A stretch of 64,000 nt of DNA, taken from the NCBI RefSeq assembly GCF_001767395.1, contig NZ_CP017014.1, forward strand, positions 1,992,501-2,056,500, given 5' to 3'. Each line of letters starts with the position of its first letter. Position 1 is the first letter of the stretch. This stretch comes from Rhodococcus sp. WMMA185 (GTDB lineage: Bacteria > Actinomycetota > Actinomycetes > Mycobacteriales > Mycobacteriaceae). Of the stretch, positions 55,464-64,000 are shown one piece after another. The position numbers and the translations under genes are program-made. The notes under the pieces are model-generated. The model searched no databases and had not been told where the DNA came from. It worked only from the letters and a program-made list of their open reading frames with translations.

Positions 55464-58208
55464 CTAGTGTGCGGCGGCGTCCCAGCTGCGACCGGTGCCG
55501 ACGGACACCTCGAGAGGCACCGACAGCTCGATGGCCGAGGACATCTCGTGCCGCACCAGCTGTTCAACCTGTTCACGCTCCGACAGGGCGACCTCGAGGA
55601 CGAGCTCGTCGTGAACTTGCAGCAGCATGCGTGACCTCAGCCCGGCTTCGCGCAGCGAGCGTGCAACGTTGATCATCGCGACCTTGATGATGTCGGCGGC
55701 CGTGCCCTGGATCGGGGCATTCAACGCGGCCCGCTCCGCGACTTCTCGACGCTGGCGGTTGTCGCTGTTGAGATCGGGCAGGTAGCGACGGCGGCCGTAC
55801 AGCGTCGAGGTGAAACCGTCCTTCCGTGCCTGTTCCACCACCTCGCGCAAGTAGTCGCGAACGCCACCGAACCGCGCAAAGTAAGCCTCCATCTGAGACT
55901 TGGCCTCTTCGGTCGAGATCTTGAGCTGTGCAGCGAGCCCGAAGGCGCTGAGCCCATAGGCAAGACCGTAGGACATCGCCTTCACCCGGCGGCGCAGCTC
56001 GGGCGTGACCTCCTCGATCGGCACGCCGAACGCGCGGGCGCCTACGAAGCTGTGCAGGTCCTCGCCGGTGTTGAACGCCTCGATCAGCCCCTCGTCCCCG
56101 GACACGTGGGCCATGATCCGCATCTCGATCTGGCTGTAGTCCGCGGTGAGCAGGGTGTCGAAGCCTTCGCCGACTACGAACCCGTCACGGATCTGACGAC
56201 CCGCGTCGGTGCGGACCGGGATGTTCTGGAGATTGGGTTCGGTCGAAGACAGCCGGCCGGTGGCAGCGACCGTCTGGTTGAACGTGGTATGTATGCGACC
56301 ATCCTCCGCAACGGTCTTGAGCAGACCGTCCACCGTCACCTTCAGACGTGTCGCGTCACGGTGGGCGAGCAGGTGCTCGAGGAACGGGTGAGACGTCTTC
56401 TCGAACAAGTTCTGCAGCGCATCGGCGTCGGTGGTGTAGCCGGTCTTGGTCTTCTTCGTCTTGGGCATCTCCAGTTCTTCGAAGAGCACGACTTGCAGCT
56501 GTTTGGGTGACCCGAGATTGATCTGCTTCCCGATGACCCCGTAGGCAGCCTCCGCCGCGTCCGAGACCCTGGCGGCGAACTGGCTCTGCAGATCTTGCAG
56601 GTGAGAACCGTCGACGGCGATACCCGATGCTTCGAGATCGGCGAGCACCTCCAACAGAGGCAACTCGATCTCGGAGAGCAGGGTGCTCGATTCGATGTCG
56701 GAAAGTTCGGCATCGAGCGCCGATGCGAGATCAAGCACGGCACGGGCGCTGAGGATTTCGGTTTCCGCTGCCTCGGCCTCCACCTGATCGGCGTCGTCGA
56801 GAAGCGACAATTGCTCCTCGCCCGTCTTCTCCGCCCGCAGCTCTCGGCGCAGGTAGCGCAGCGCCAGGTCGTCGAGGTTGAACGTCCGCTGCCCCGGCCG
56901 TACCAGGTAGGCCGCCAGCGCGGTGTCGCTGGTGAGACCGCCGAGCACCCAGCCGCGGCCGCGCAGAGCGTGCATCGCCCACTTGGCTTCGTGCAGGGCT
57001 TTCGGCTGATCCGCATCAGCGAGCCAGTCGCCGAGCGCCTTCTCGTCTTCGGGTGTAACCCTTGCGGTGTCGATGTAGGCGCCTTCGCCGTCCGCGGACG
57101 CAATCGCGATCGCCGTCACGTCGGCGCCGTAAGGTCTGCGGGTTCCGACCACGGAGACTCCGGATCTTTCGCCGCCCGACGTGTGCTCGGACAGCCAGTC
57201 AGCGACCGCACCGGATTCGAGCGCACCACCACGCACCTCGAAGCCCTCCTCGGCTTCGGCCTCGACGGGTGCGAGCGTCGCGAACAACCGGTCTCGCAAC
57301 ACCTTGAACTCGAGGTCGTCGAACAGTGCGTGGATCTTGTCACGATCCCACTGCGCGAGAATGAGTTGGTCCGGTGTGTACGGAAGTGGAACATCGCGCA
57401 CCATCTCGGTGAGTTCCCGATTGAGAAGAACGTTCGGAAGATTCTCGCGCAGTGCGTCACCGACCTTGCCACGCACTTTGTCGACGTTGTCGACGAGTCC
57501 GACGAGGTCGCCGTATTCCTTGATCCACTTGGTGGCGGTCTTCTCCCCCACGCCCGGGATGCCCGGCAAGTTGTCGCTCGGGTCGCCCCGAAGCGCCGCG
57601 AAGTCCGGGTACTGCGCTGGGGTGAGCCCGTATTTCTCCTCCACCGCCGCGGGGGTGAACCGGGCCAGCTCCGAAACACCCTTCTTCGGGTACAGCACCG
57701 TCACCCCATCGGTGACCAACTGGAGCGAGTCCCGGTCACCGGTCACCACGAGAACGCGGTACCCGAGCGCCTCCGCCTGGGTGGTCAGTGTCGCGATGAT
57801 GTCGTCAGCCTCGAAGCCTTCTTCCGCCATGACAGGGATGCCGAGCGCGCCGAGAACGTCCTTGGTGATCTCCACCTGGCCTTTGAACTCGTCCGGCGCC
57901 TTGCTGCGATTCGCCTTGTATTCGGGGAACTTCTCCGCCCGGAAGGTTTGCCTTGACACGTCGAACGCGGCCGCGACATGGGTGGGCTGTTCGTCGCGCA
58001 GCAGGTTGATCAACATCGACGTGAACCCGTAGACCGCGTTGGTGACCTGACCGCTGTGGGTCTTGAAGTTTTCTGCCGGCAGTGCGTAGAACGCGCGGAA
58101 GGCCAGCGAATGACCGTCGAGAAGCATCAAGGTGGGACGGTCACCGTCCAGCGCAGCTGCACCGGACGTAGCGGACGTGGTGGACCGGGGTGTCGTTGCG
58201 GGGCTCAC
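55464..58208 (-). CDS. polA: DNA polymerase I
   Basis: A 914-aa Pol I: an N-terminal 5'-nuclease (LLDGHSLAFRAFYALP; VTGDRDSLQLV; GDPSDNLPGIPGVGEKTA), a middle 3'-5' exonuclease-like domain in which I do not see the usual DxE metal residues, as in mycobacterial Pol I, and a C-terminal polymerase with motif A LLTADYSQIEMRIMAH, motif B RRRVKAMSYGLAYG and motif C LLQVHDELVLEV. It probably does Okazaki-fragment processing and repair without proofreading. The left flank is the accessory region. Confidence 0.97.
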   Translation of the reverse strand: MSPATTPRSTTSATSGAAALDGDRPTLMLLDGHSLAFRAFYALPAENFKTHSGQVTNAVYGFTSMLINLLRDEQPTHVAAAFDVSRQTFRAEKFPEYKANRSKAPDEFKGQVEITKDVLGALGIPVMAEEGFEADDIIATLTTQAEALGYRVLVVTGDRDSLQLVTDGVTVLYPKKGVSELARFTPAAVEEKYGLTPAQYPDFAALRGDPSDNLPGIPGVGEKTATKWIKEYGDLVGLVDNVDKVRGKVGDALRENLPNVLLNRELTEMVRDVPLPYTPDQLILAQWDRDKIHALFDDLEFKVLRDRLFATLAPVEAEAEEGFEVRGGALESGAVADWLSEHTSGGERSGVSVVGTRRPYGADVTAIAIASADGEGAYIDTARVTPEDEKALGDWLADADQPKALHEAKWAMHALRGRGWVLGGLTSDTALAAYLVRPGQRTFNLDDLALRYLRRELRAEKTGEEQLSLLDDADQVEAEAAETEILSARAVLDLASALDAELSDIESSTLLSEIELPLLEVLADLEASGIAVDGSHLQDLQSQFAARVSDAAEAAYGVIGKQINLGSPKQLQVVLFEELEMPKTKKTKTGYTTDADALQNLFEKTSHPFLEHLLAHRDATRLKVTVDGLLKTVAEDGRIHTTFNQTVAATGRLSSTEPNLQNIPVRTDAGRQIRDGFVVGEGFDTLLTADYSQIEMRIMAHVSGDEGLIEAFNTGEDLHSFVGARAFGVPIEEVTPELRRRVKAMSYGLAYGLSAFGLAAQLKISTEEAKSQMEAYFARFGGVRDYLREVVEQARKDGFTSTLYGRRRYLPDLNSDNRQRREVAERAALNAPIQGTAADIIKVAMINVARSLREAGLRSRMLLQVHDELVLEVALSEREQVEQLVRHEMSSAIELSVPLEVSVGTGRSWDAAAH

Positions 58209-58400
58209 GGTTGCCCAGTCTAGGGAGCGGATACGACAGCGATCAGCCGGACGCTTGGAAACCCAACCGAAACTTGCCGGAAATCCGAGAACCCGATTTC
58301 TCGCGACCTGAGCCGCTAGAGTCCGGAAGTCGCGAACCGGCTTTCAGTCCGGTCCGCCACATCAGACAGTGACCGACTATCACGTCCCCGGAGGACTTGC

Positions 58401-59804
58401 GTGGCTCCAACCGTAAGGAAGCGACTCTCAGCAGCGAGGGCGCGACCGACATCCCCCAGGGAAAACTCGAGACGAGAGCCGGTTGCCCGGCACCTCGGCC
58501 GCGTGTTCGCCCTCGTCCTGCTCAGCCTCGTGGCAGCAATCGCACTCGGCGGTCCCGCGACGGCGCAAGAGCCCACCCCGACACCGTCACCTCCCGTGGC
58601 CAGCGCGCATACAGCGCCGCCGGACAACGCGGTCCGGGTCAGCGGCACCCTCAACAACGGCGGGGACCGTCTGGCGAGCGTCGAAGTGCGCGCGCTCGAC
58701 TCGTCGGGCCGAGAAGCTGCCCGCACCGAATCAACGAACAAGGGCCGGTGGGAGGTTCACCTCGTCCCCGGCACCTACACGTTCGAGATCGTCGAGGGAT
58801 CACTCTCCGACGGCGTGAGCGTGCAGGGGACCGTGGAACGAGACGTGGTGGCCGGCCGCGCCAACACAGTGATCTTCCTGTTCGGTGAAGAGAAGACCGG
58901 TTCCGACATCTCGTTCTACGAAAAACTGATCCGTCAAACCGTCGACGGGCTGAGGTTCGGTCTGATCATCGCCATCGCGGGCGTCGGCTTGAGTCTGATC
59001 TACGGCACCACCGGTCTGACGAACTTCGCGCACGGCGAACTCGTGACGCTCGGTGCCGTTGCGGCGTGGGTCATCAACGTGACCTTCGGCATGCAGCTGA
59101 TCGCCGCCTCTGTCATCGCAATCATCGTCGGTGTCCTGATCGGTCTGTTGAACAACGCCGCTGTGTGGAAACCTCTGCGCCGCCGCAAGACCGGGCTGAT
59201 TGCGCAGCTCGTGGTGTCGATCGGACTCGCGATCGCACTGCGCTACCTGATTCTCATTTTCTTCTCGGACCGCACGGAGCCGTTCGACGACTACCAGGTC
59301 CAGGTGCAGAGGCAGTGGGGGCCGATCGCGATCACCGACGCCAACCTCCTGTCCATCATCATCAGTCTCGTCGTCCTGATCGGTGTCGCAGTGCTCCTGC
59401 AGAAGACGCGCATCGGCAAGGCGATGCGGGCGGTATCCGACAACCGTGATCTCGCGGAGTCGTCCGGCATCGACGTCGAACGCGTGATTCGCTTCGTCTG
59501 GGGTCTCGGCGGCGGTCTCGCCGCTCTCGGCGGGATCCTGTTCGCCATCTCGGAACTCGGTGGGCGGGTGCAGTGGGAAATGGGCTTCAAGCTTCTTCTG
59601 CTGATGTTCGCGGGAATCACGCTCGGCGGACTCGGCACCGCCTACGGCGCGCTGCTCGGTTGTGTGATCGTCGGCCTGCTCGTCCAATTGTCCACGCTCG
59701 TGATCAACCCCGACCTCAAGTACATCGGAGGCCTGCTCATCTTGATCGTCATCCTCGTCGTCCGACCTCAGGGCATTCTCGGCAGCCGACAAAGGATCGG
59801 GTGA
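58401..59804 (+). CDS. livH: LivH-type permease with N-terminal secreted Ig-like domain fusion
   Basis: A 467-aa branched-chain amino-acid-type ABC permease. Residues about 31-57 form a signal-like span (VFALVLLSLVAAIALGGPAT). Residues about 73-160 are a beta-sandwich similar to carboxypeptidase-regulatory/Ig-like domains (VRVSGTLNNGGDRLASVEVR; VPGTYTFEIVEG). The LivH permease with about eight spans runs from about 172 to 467 (LSLIYGTTGLTNFAHGELVT). Ordinary LivH has about 290 residues, so the first 170 are extra. The GTG at 58401 follows GGAGGA. It starts a four-gene operon. Confidence 0.9.
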   Translation: MAPTVRKRLSAARARPTSPRENSRREPVARHLGRVFALVLLSLVAAIALGGPATAQEPTPTPSPPVASAHTAPPDNAVRVSGTLNNGGDRLASVEVRALDSSGREAARTESTNKGRWEVHLVPGTYTFEIVEGSLSDGVSVQGTVERDVVAGRANTVIFLFGEEKTGSDISFYEKLIRQTVDGLRFGLIIAIAGVGLSLIYGTTGLTNFAHGELVTLGAVAAWVINVTFGMQLIAASVIAIIVGVLIGLLNNAAVWKPLRRRKTGLIAQLVVSIGLAIALRYLILIFFSDRTEPFDDYQVQVQRQWGPIAITDANLLSIIISLVVLIGVAVLLQKTRIGKAMRAVSDNRDLAESSGIDVERVIRFVWGLGGGLAALGGILFAISELGGRVQWEMGFKLLLLMFAGITLGGLGTAYGALLGCVIVGLLVQLSTLVINPDLKYIGGLLILIVILVVRPQGILGSRQRIG

Positions 59805-59807
59805 GGC

Positions 59808-60797
59808 ATGGACATCATCGGAGCACTCCAGGTTTCACTCGCCCAGCTGATCGGGCCGTCGGCGATCTTCTACGCGCTGCTCGCGATCGGCTTGAACCTG
59901 CATTTCGGCTACGCCGGACTGCTGAACTTCGGCCAGATCGGTTTCGCGCTCCTCGGTGGCTACGGCGTGGGGATCATGACAGTCACCTATAACCAACCGT
60001 TGTGGCTCGGCGTTCTCGTCGGTCTGGCCGCAGCCGGACTCCTGGCCCTGATTCTCGGTATCCCGACGCTTCGCCTGCGGGCCGACTATCTCGCCATCGT
60101 CACGATCGCCGCATCGGAGATCCTGCGGCTGGTATTTCGTTCCACAGCTTCGGATTCCGTCACCGGGTCCACCAATGGGCTATACGGTTTCGCCGATCCG
60201 TTCACGGACTTCAGCCCGTTCGAATCGGGGAAGCAATACTCCTTCCTCGGTGTGAAGTTCTACGGCGACGACCTGTGGTCGATGGTGGTCGGCTGGTCGC
60301 TCGTGCTCGTGCTGTGCGGGTTCGTATACCTGTTGACACACAGTCCGTGGGGTCGAGTACTCAAAGCCGTCCGGGAAGACGAGGACGCCGCACGGTCGTT
60401 GGGCAAGAACGTCTTCGTCTACAAGATGCAGGCCTTGGTTCTCGGCGGCATGATCGGCGGCCTGGGTGGCGTGTTCAACGCGCTGCAGACCAAGTCGATC
60501 AACCCTGACTTCTATTCGACCGCTCAGACGTTCTTCGCCTTCGGCGCACTCATCCTCGGTGGCGCCGCCACCGTCTTCGGACCCGTCATCGGCGCCATGC
60601 TGTTCTGGTTTCTCCTGGCCATCCCCGACGCACTGCTACGGCAGGCCATCTCGGGACCCGAACCGCTCCTAGCGCTGACCGAACAACAGGTTGGCGCCAT
60701 GCGGTTCGTCCTGCTCGGCATCATGATCGCCGTCCTGATGGTGTTCCGGCCACAGGGCATACTGGGCAACAAACGGGAGGTACAGCTCAATGCCTGA
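59808..60797 (+). CDS. livM: LivM-type branched-chain amino-acid ABC permease
   Basis: A 329-aa second permease with family blocks ALLAIGLNLHFGYAGLLNFGQ, TLRLRADYLAIVTIA and the coupling region LKAVREDEDAARSLGKNVF, and about nine membrane spans. It pairs with LivH to make the channel. It starts 3 bp after the livH stop and overlaps livG by 8 bp. Confidence 0.95.
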   Translation: MDIIGALQVSLAQLIGPSAIFYALLAIGLNLHFGYAGLLNFGQIGFALLGGYGVGIMTVTYNQPLWLGVLVGLAAAGLLALILGIPTLRLRADYLAIVTIAASEILRLVFRSTASDSVTGSTNGLYGFADPFTDFSPFESGKQYSFLGVKFYGDDLWSMVVGWSLVLVLCGFVYLLTHSPWGRVLKAVREDEDAARSLGKNVFVYKMQALVLGGMIGGLGGVFNALQTKSINPDFYSTAQTFFAFGALILGGAATVFGPVIGAMLFWFLLAIPDALLRQAISGPEPLLALTEQQVGAMRFVLLGIMIAVLMVFRPQGILGNKREVQLNA

Positions 60798-61779
60798 CAC
60801 CGACCTCACAGCCGAGCAGCGCGCGGCGATCTTCGCTGACGTGCCGCACTCCCCCGGCGTACCCAAACCGGATCCGATACTCGTGGTGGACAACGTGTCC
60901 CGGTCGTTCGGCGGTCTCAAGGCCGTCGATGTAGACCACCTCGAGGTCCAGCGCGGCTGCATCACCGGGCTGATCGGACCCAACGGTGCGGGCAAGACAA
61001 CCCTGTTCAACCTGCTCACCGGATTCGACCGGCCCGACACCGGTACCTGGTCGATGGACGGGCAGCCCCTGGGCCGCCTATACCCGCACCAGGTGGCCCG
61101 CAAGGGTGTGGTGCGAACGTTCCAGCTCACCAAGGCACTGTCGAAACTGTCCGTGCTCGACAACGTGCGACTCGGAGCAACGGGGCAACGGGGCGAACGC
61201 ATCGCGCACACCCTGCTGCCATGGACGTGGAAGGCCCAAGAACGTGCCGTCACCGAACGCGCCCACGAACTGCTCGTCCGATTCAAGCTCGATGCCAAGG
61301 CCGACGACCTCGCCGGCTCGTTGTCCGGTGGGCAGCGCAAGTTGCTGGAGATGGCGCGGGCATTGATGACCGATCCCACGGTAGTGATGCTCGACGAACC
61401 CATGGCCGGCGTGAATCCGGCGTTGACCCAGAGTCTGCTCGGCCACGTCAAGTCGCTGCGCGACGAGGGCATGACCGTTGTGTTCGTCGAACACGACATG
61501 GATGTCATCCGCGACATCAGCGACTGGGTGGTGGTGATGGCTCAGGGCAGCGTGATCGCCGAGTCCACGCCGGAGCATCTCTCGTCGAACGAGGCGGTGG
61601 TCGACGCGTACCTGGGCGCCCATCACGACCAGGCACTCCAATTCGACGACGCGGGAAATCCGGTGGGCGAAACCGCCGTCCTCGCCGAAGCTCTCGAATC
61701 GGCCGAGGCCGAGACTCTCGAAAGCGGCGGCGACCTCTCCGAACCTGACATAACCGAACTGAGGCACGAGAACCGATGA
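60790..61779 (+). CDS. livG: LivG-type ABC ATP-binding protein
   Basis: A 329-aa ATPase with Walker A GPNGAGKTTLFNLLTGF, signature SLSGGQRKLLEMARAL, Walker B VVMLDEPMAGVNP and the LivG-type H-loop VFVEHDMDVI. It has an N-terminal extension of about 30 residues and an acidic C-terminal tail of about 50 (DAGNPVGETAVLAEALESAE) compared with typical LivG (about 255). The role of the tail is unknown. The end overlaps livF by 4 bp. Confidence 0.95.
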   Translation: MPDTDLTAEQRAAIFADVPHSPGVPKPDPILVVDNVSRSFGGLKAVDVDHLEVQRGCITGLIGPNGAGKTTLFNLLTGFDRPDTGTWSMDGQPLGRLYPHQVARKGVVRTFQLTKALSKLSVLDNVRLGATGQRGERIAHTLLPWTWKAQERAVTERAHELLVRFKLDAKADDLAGSLSGGQRKLLEMARALMTDPTVVMLDEPMAGVNPALTQSLLGHVKSLRDEGMTVVFVEHDMDVIRDISDWVVVMAQGSVIAESTPEHLSSNEAVVDAYLGAHHDQALQFDDAGNPVGETAVLAEALESAEAETLESGGDLSEPDITELRHENR

Positions 61780-62573
61780 CCGAACTGACTCCAGCGGAAT
61801 TCGCGGCCACACCCGAGGAACACGCACGACTCGCCGAAGGGGCACTCCTTCGAGCGGATGGCGTAGTCGCCGGCTACATCCCCGGTGTCAACATTCTCAA
61901 CGAGTGCAACTTCTTCCTGCGCGAGGGCGAGATCGTGGGCATCATCGGTCCCAACGGTGCGGGGAAATCCACACTCCTCAAGTCGTTGTTCGGGCTGATT
62001 CCAGTTCGGAAGGGATCGGTGGTCCTGCGCGGAGAGGACATCACATCGAAACCTGCCCACGTGCTCGTGCAGAAGGGGGTCGGGTATGTCCCGCAGACGC
62101 AGAACGTCTTTCCCTCGCTCACCATCGAGGAGAACCTCGAGATGGGGATGTATCTGCGTCCCAAACTCTTCGAGGAGAGGTTCGAGTTCGTCGGCGACCT
62201 GTTCCCCTTGCTGGTCGAGCGGAGAAAGGTGAAGGCAGGCGCCCTGTCCGGCGGCGAACGGCAGATGGTCGCCATGGGGCGCGCATTGATGATGAACCCA
62301 TCAGTTCTACTCCTGGACGAACCGTCCGCCGGCTTGTCACCGATGTTCCAGGACGAGGTGTTCATCCGCTGCAAGGCCATCAACGGCGCAGGGGTATCGG
62401 TGATCATGGTGGAGCAGAACGCCCGCCGATGCCTACAGATCTGCGACCGCGGATACGTGCTCGACCAGGGTCGCAATGCATACACCGACTCCGGACCGAA
62501 CCTGATGCACGATCCGAAGGTGGTCGAACTCTATCTGGGCACGCTCGCCGGGAGTCAAGAAAAGAAGAAGTAG
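61776..62573 (+). CDS. livF: LivF-type ABC ATP-binding protein
   Basis: A 265-aa ATPase: Walker A GPNGAGKSTLLKSLFGL, signature LSGGERQMVAMGRALM, Walker B LLLDEPSAGLSP, H-loop IMVEQNARRCLQI. The Q-loop VPQTQNVFPSLTIEENL is normal. It is the last gene of the transporter operon, followed by a shared bidirectional terminator. Confidence 0.95.
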   Translation: MTELTPAEFAATPEEHARLAEGALLRADGVVAGYIPGVNILNECNFFLREGEIVGIIGPNGAGKSTLLKSLFGLIPVRKGSVVLRGEDITSKPAHVLVQKGVGYVPQTQNVFPSLTIEENLEMGMYLRPKLFEERFEFVGDLFPLLVERRKVKAGALSGGERQMVAMGRALMMNPSVLLLDEPSAGLSPMFQDEVFIRCKAINGAGVSVIMVEQNARRCLQICDRGYVLDQGRNAYTDSGPNLMHDPKVVELYLGTLAGSQEKKK

Positions 62574-62598
62574 TTCACCTACGCTTGCCGAGGCGCAA

Positions 62599-62637
62599 CA
62601 CAACTGCGGGCCAGGGATTTCCTGGCCCGCAGTTGTG
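62599..62637. terminator. Bidirectional terminator between livF and the binding protein
   Basis: CACAACTGCGGGCCAGG (62599-62615) pairs perfectly over 17 bp with CCTGGCCCGCAGTTGTG (62621-62637) around GATTT. It lies between two convergent genes and should serve both. Confidence 0.9.
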
Positions 62638-62669
62638 TCGAGATCCCTTAGTTGTGTTGCGAGGTCAGA

Positions 62670-64000
62670 TCATCCACCGACGATGATGAAGTCATCCGCC
62701 GTCGTCGGCGCCAATGTGTTGTCCGCGCCGAACTGCAGTTTGGCGTACGACCCGATCGACGGCTCTCCGGCTGCCCCGAAGTCGAGTGCACCCGTGACGC
62801 CGTCGTAGTCGATGTCCTGACCGTCCTGCACCAGGGGGAGGCATTCCTCGTACGAGGCGCAGGGGGTGCCACCTCCGGTGACGGCGTTGATGTTGGCAGC
62901 GATGTCCGTGCCTGCGGTCGACTTCGCTGCTTCCGCGGCCAGGGCCGAAATGATCACGGCATCGTAGGATTCGGCGGCGTAGTTGAAGTCGATCAAGCCG
63001 GGGTCGACGACCATGAGGCGATTCTCGAACGCCTCGCCGATGTCGGTCATGGGCGTGGTGCCCTTCATACCATCCAGCAGCGGTGCGGCCACGTTCTCAC
63101 CCAAGGCGTTGCCCATGTTGCCGTCCACACCGTAGACCATCATTCCGTCCGACGGTCCGATGCCCACCGAGTGCATACGGTCGATGATCTTGGCCGACTC
63201 CTCGAATCCGATTACAGCCACCGAGTCCGGGCCGAAGTCCTTGACCTGGTCGACCTCGGAGTTGAACGACTGTGCATTGGGGTCGTAGACGATCTTCTGA
63301 ATCTGATCGTCGGGGATACCGGCGTCGACGAGATTTTGCACCAGGTTGTCGGCGAGGCCGGTGCCGTAGGGATCGTTGAGAGCCAGGATCGACACACGCT
63401 GGCCGCCATCATCCGAAATGAGCTGTGACACAGCCTGGGCCTGCAACACGTCGGTTGGGGCTGTCCGGAAGTACATCCCGCCGTCCTCGTAGCAGACGAA
63501 CTGATCGGATGTGTTTGCCGGGGAGAACATGACAACTCCCGCGCTGGTCACCTTGTCGATGACCTTGAGTGACACCGACGACGATGCCGCACCGATGATC
63601 ACTTGGGTGCCCGCAGCGAGCTCCCGGTCGACGGTGACGTTCGCCGTATCGGTAGTGGTGTCACCGGAGTCTCCGGGGATCAGTTCGACCGGTTGGCCGA
63701 GGACCCCTCCGGCTGCGTTGACATCGTTGACGCCTAGCTGGGTGCCGGCCACCATCGGCGGGCCCAGGAAGGACAGGCTGCCCGTATTCGGAAGTAGGGT
63801 ACCGATTTTCAGCGGCGCGGTGGACGGAACATCTGATGCTGTTGCCACTTCGGGCGTGCAGTCGGTTGAAACTGTGGTGGCCGGGGCGGAGCTGTCGCTG
63901 TCACTCGCGGCGGCGTCGCTACTGCTCGAACTGCAGCCCGCGAGTGCGAGAGACGCCGCGCCGAGAACCGCAGCCGTCCGCACGAAGGTCTGTCTTGCCA
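62670..64000 (-). CDS. Branched-chain amino-acid-type ABC substrate-binding lipoprotein, 5' end outside window
   Basis: At least 437 residues of a type I periplasmic-binding protein (LivK/LivJ-like): lipobox LALAGC, a Ser/Asp-rich linker, then LKIGTLLPNTGSLSFLGPP, GVNDVNAAGGVLGQPVELI and VIIGAASSSVSLKV. The frame is open to the right edge (ARQTFVRT precedes the GTG at 63983), so the start probably lies a few codons beyond. It is convergent with livHMGF yet most likely supplies them with substrate; the ligand may be amino acids or small amides. Confidence 0.92.
   Translation of the reverse strand, partial: ARQTFVRTAAVLGAASLALAGCSSSSSDAAASDSDSSAPATTVSTDCTPEVATASDVPSTAPLKIGTLLPNTGSLSFLGPPMVAGTQLGVNDVNAAGGVLGQPVELIPGDSGDTTTDTANVTVDRELAAGTQVIIGAASSSVSLKVIDKVTSAGVVMFSPANTSDQFVCYEDGGMYFRTAPTDVLQAQAVSQLISDDGGQRVSILALNDPYGTGLADNLVQNLVDAGIPDDQIQKIVYDPNAQSFNSEVDQVKDFGPDSVAVIGFEESAKIIDRMHSVGIGPSDGMMVYGVDGNMGNALGENVAAPLLDGMKGTTPMTDIGEAFENRLMVVDPGLIDFNYAAESYDAVIISALAAEAAKSTAGTDIAANINAVTGGGTPCASYEECLPLVQDGQDIDYDGVTGALDFGAAGEPSIGSYAKLQFGADNTLAPTTADDFIIVGG

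Overview
The window is high-GC actinobacterial chromosome. The gene order tyrS, mpg, Trm112-like gene, lipase/ANL fusion, argHGRFDBJC, pheT, pheS, trmH, rplT, rpmI, infC, uvrA, uspA, uvrB, coaE, rpsA, polA follows the Mycobacterium tuberculosis Rv1629-Rv1689 backbone as I remember it. It lacks the PKS and PE/PGRS insertions of that species. I infer a mycolic-acid-type actinomycete, most likely Rhodococcus or a near relative. Species cannot be read from the sequence.

Layout. 1-4.9 kb: tyrS (cut by the left edge), a 3-methyladenine glycosylase, a Trm112-like protein and a lipase/acyl-CoA-synthetase-like fusion, all on the minus strand. 5-13.5 kb: a complete arginine operon argCJBDFRGH with a likely ArgR site at the argC start. 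13.6-20.1 kb: a small unknown gene, pheST, a SpoU-type rRNA methyltransferase, and rplT-rpmI-infC with a terminator-like hairpin in the infC leader and an AUC start codon. 20.4-26.2 kb: a DUF1844 protein, a WYL regulator divergent from a hydrolase across a perfect palindrome, uvrA, and a metallo-beta-lactamase-fold hydrolase. 26.3-30.8 kb: two metP-metS (NSS amino-acid importer plus 34-aa subunit) pairs as a divergent inverted duplication. 30.9-42.2 kb: a HelR/HelD-like RNA polymerase helicase, a universal stress protein, a flavoprotein oxidase, uvrB, a DUF402 protein, coaE-GrpB, rpsA and a methyltransferase.

42.2-55.4 kb is accessory, lying between rpsA and polA, which are neighbours in mycobacteria. 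It holds a polar amino-acid ABC transporter and a beta-decarboxylating dehydrogenase. The dehydrogenase lies in a 1,268-bp direct repeat, apparently identical in its two copies (44883-46150 and 49370-50637). Between the copies are decayed ABC-transporter pieces and two tandem genes for secreted ricin-type lectins with exact 33-bp in-frame repeats. An IS605-type element (tnpA/tnpB) sits beside the second copy. Then come a 2H phosphoesterase, a small membrane protein coupled to an EamA exporter, a GlxA-type regulator and a thioredoxin. 55.4-64 kb: polA, then livH-livM-livG-livF with an unusual extracytoplasmic domain fused to LivH, and a convergent substrate-binding lipoprotein cut by the right edge.

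The most unusual part is the lectin segment bracketed by direct repeats. Other points of note are the IS605 TnpA with His-x-Gln in place of His-x-His, the infC leader, the degenerate ANL domain of the lipase fusion, and the duplicated metPS.
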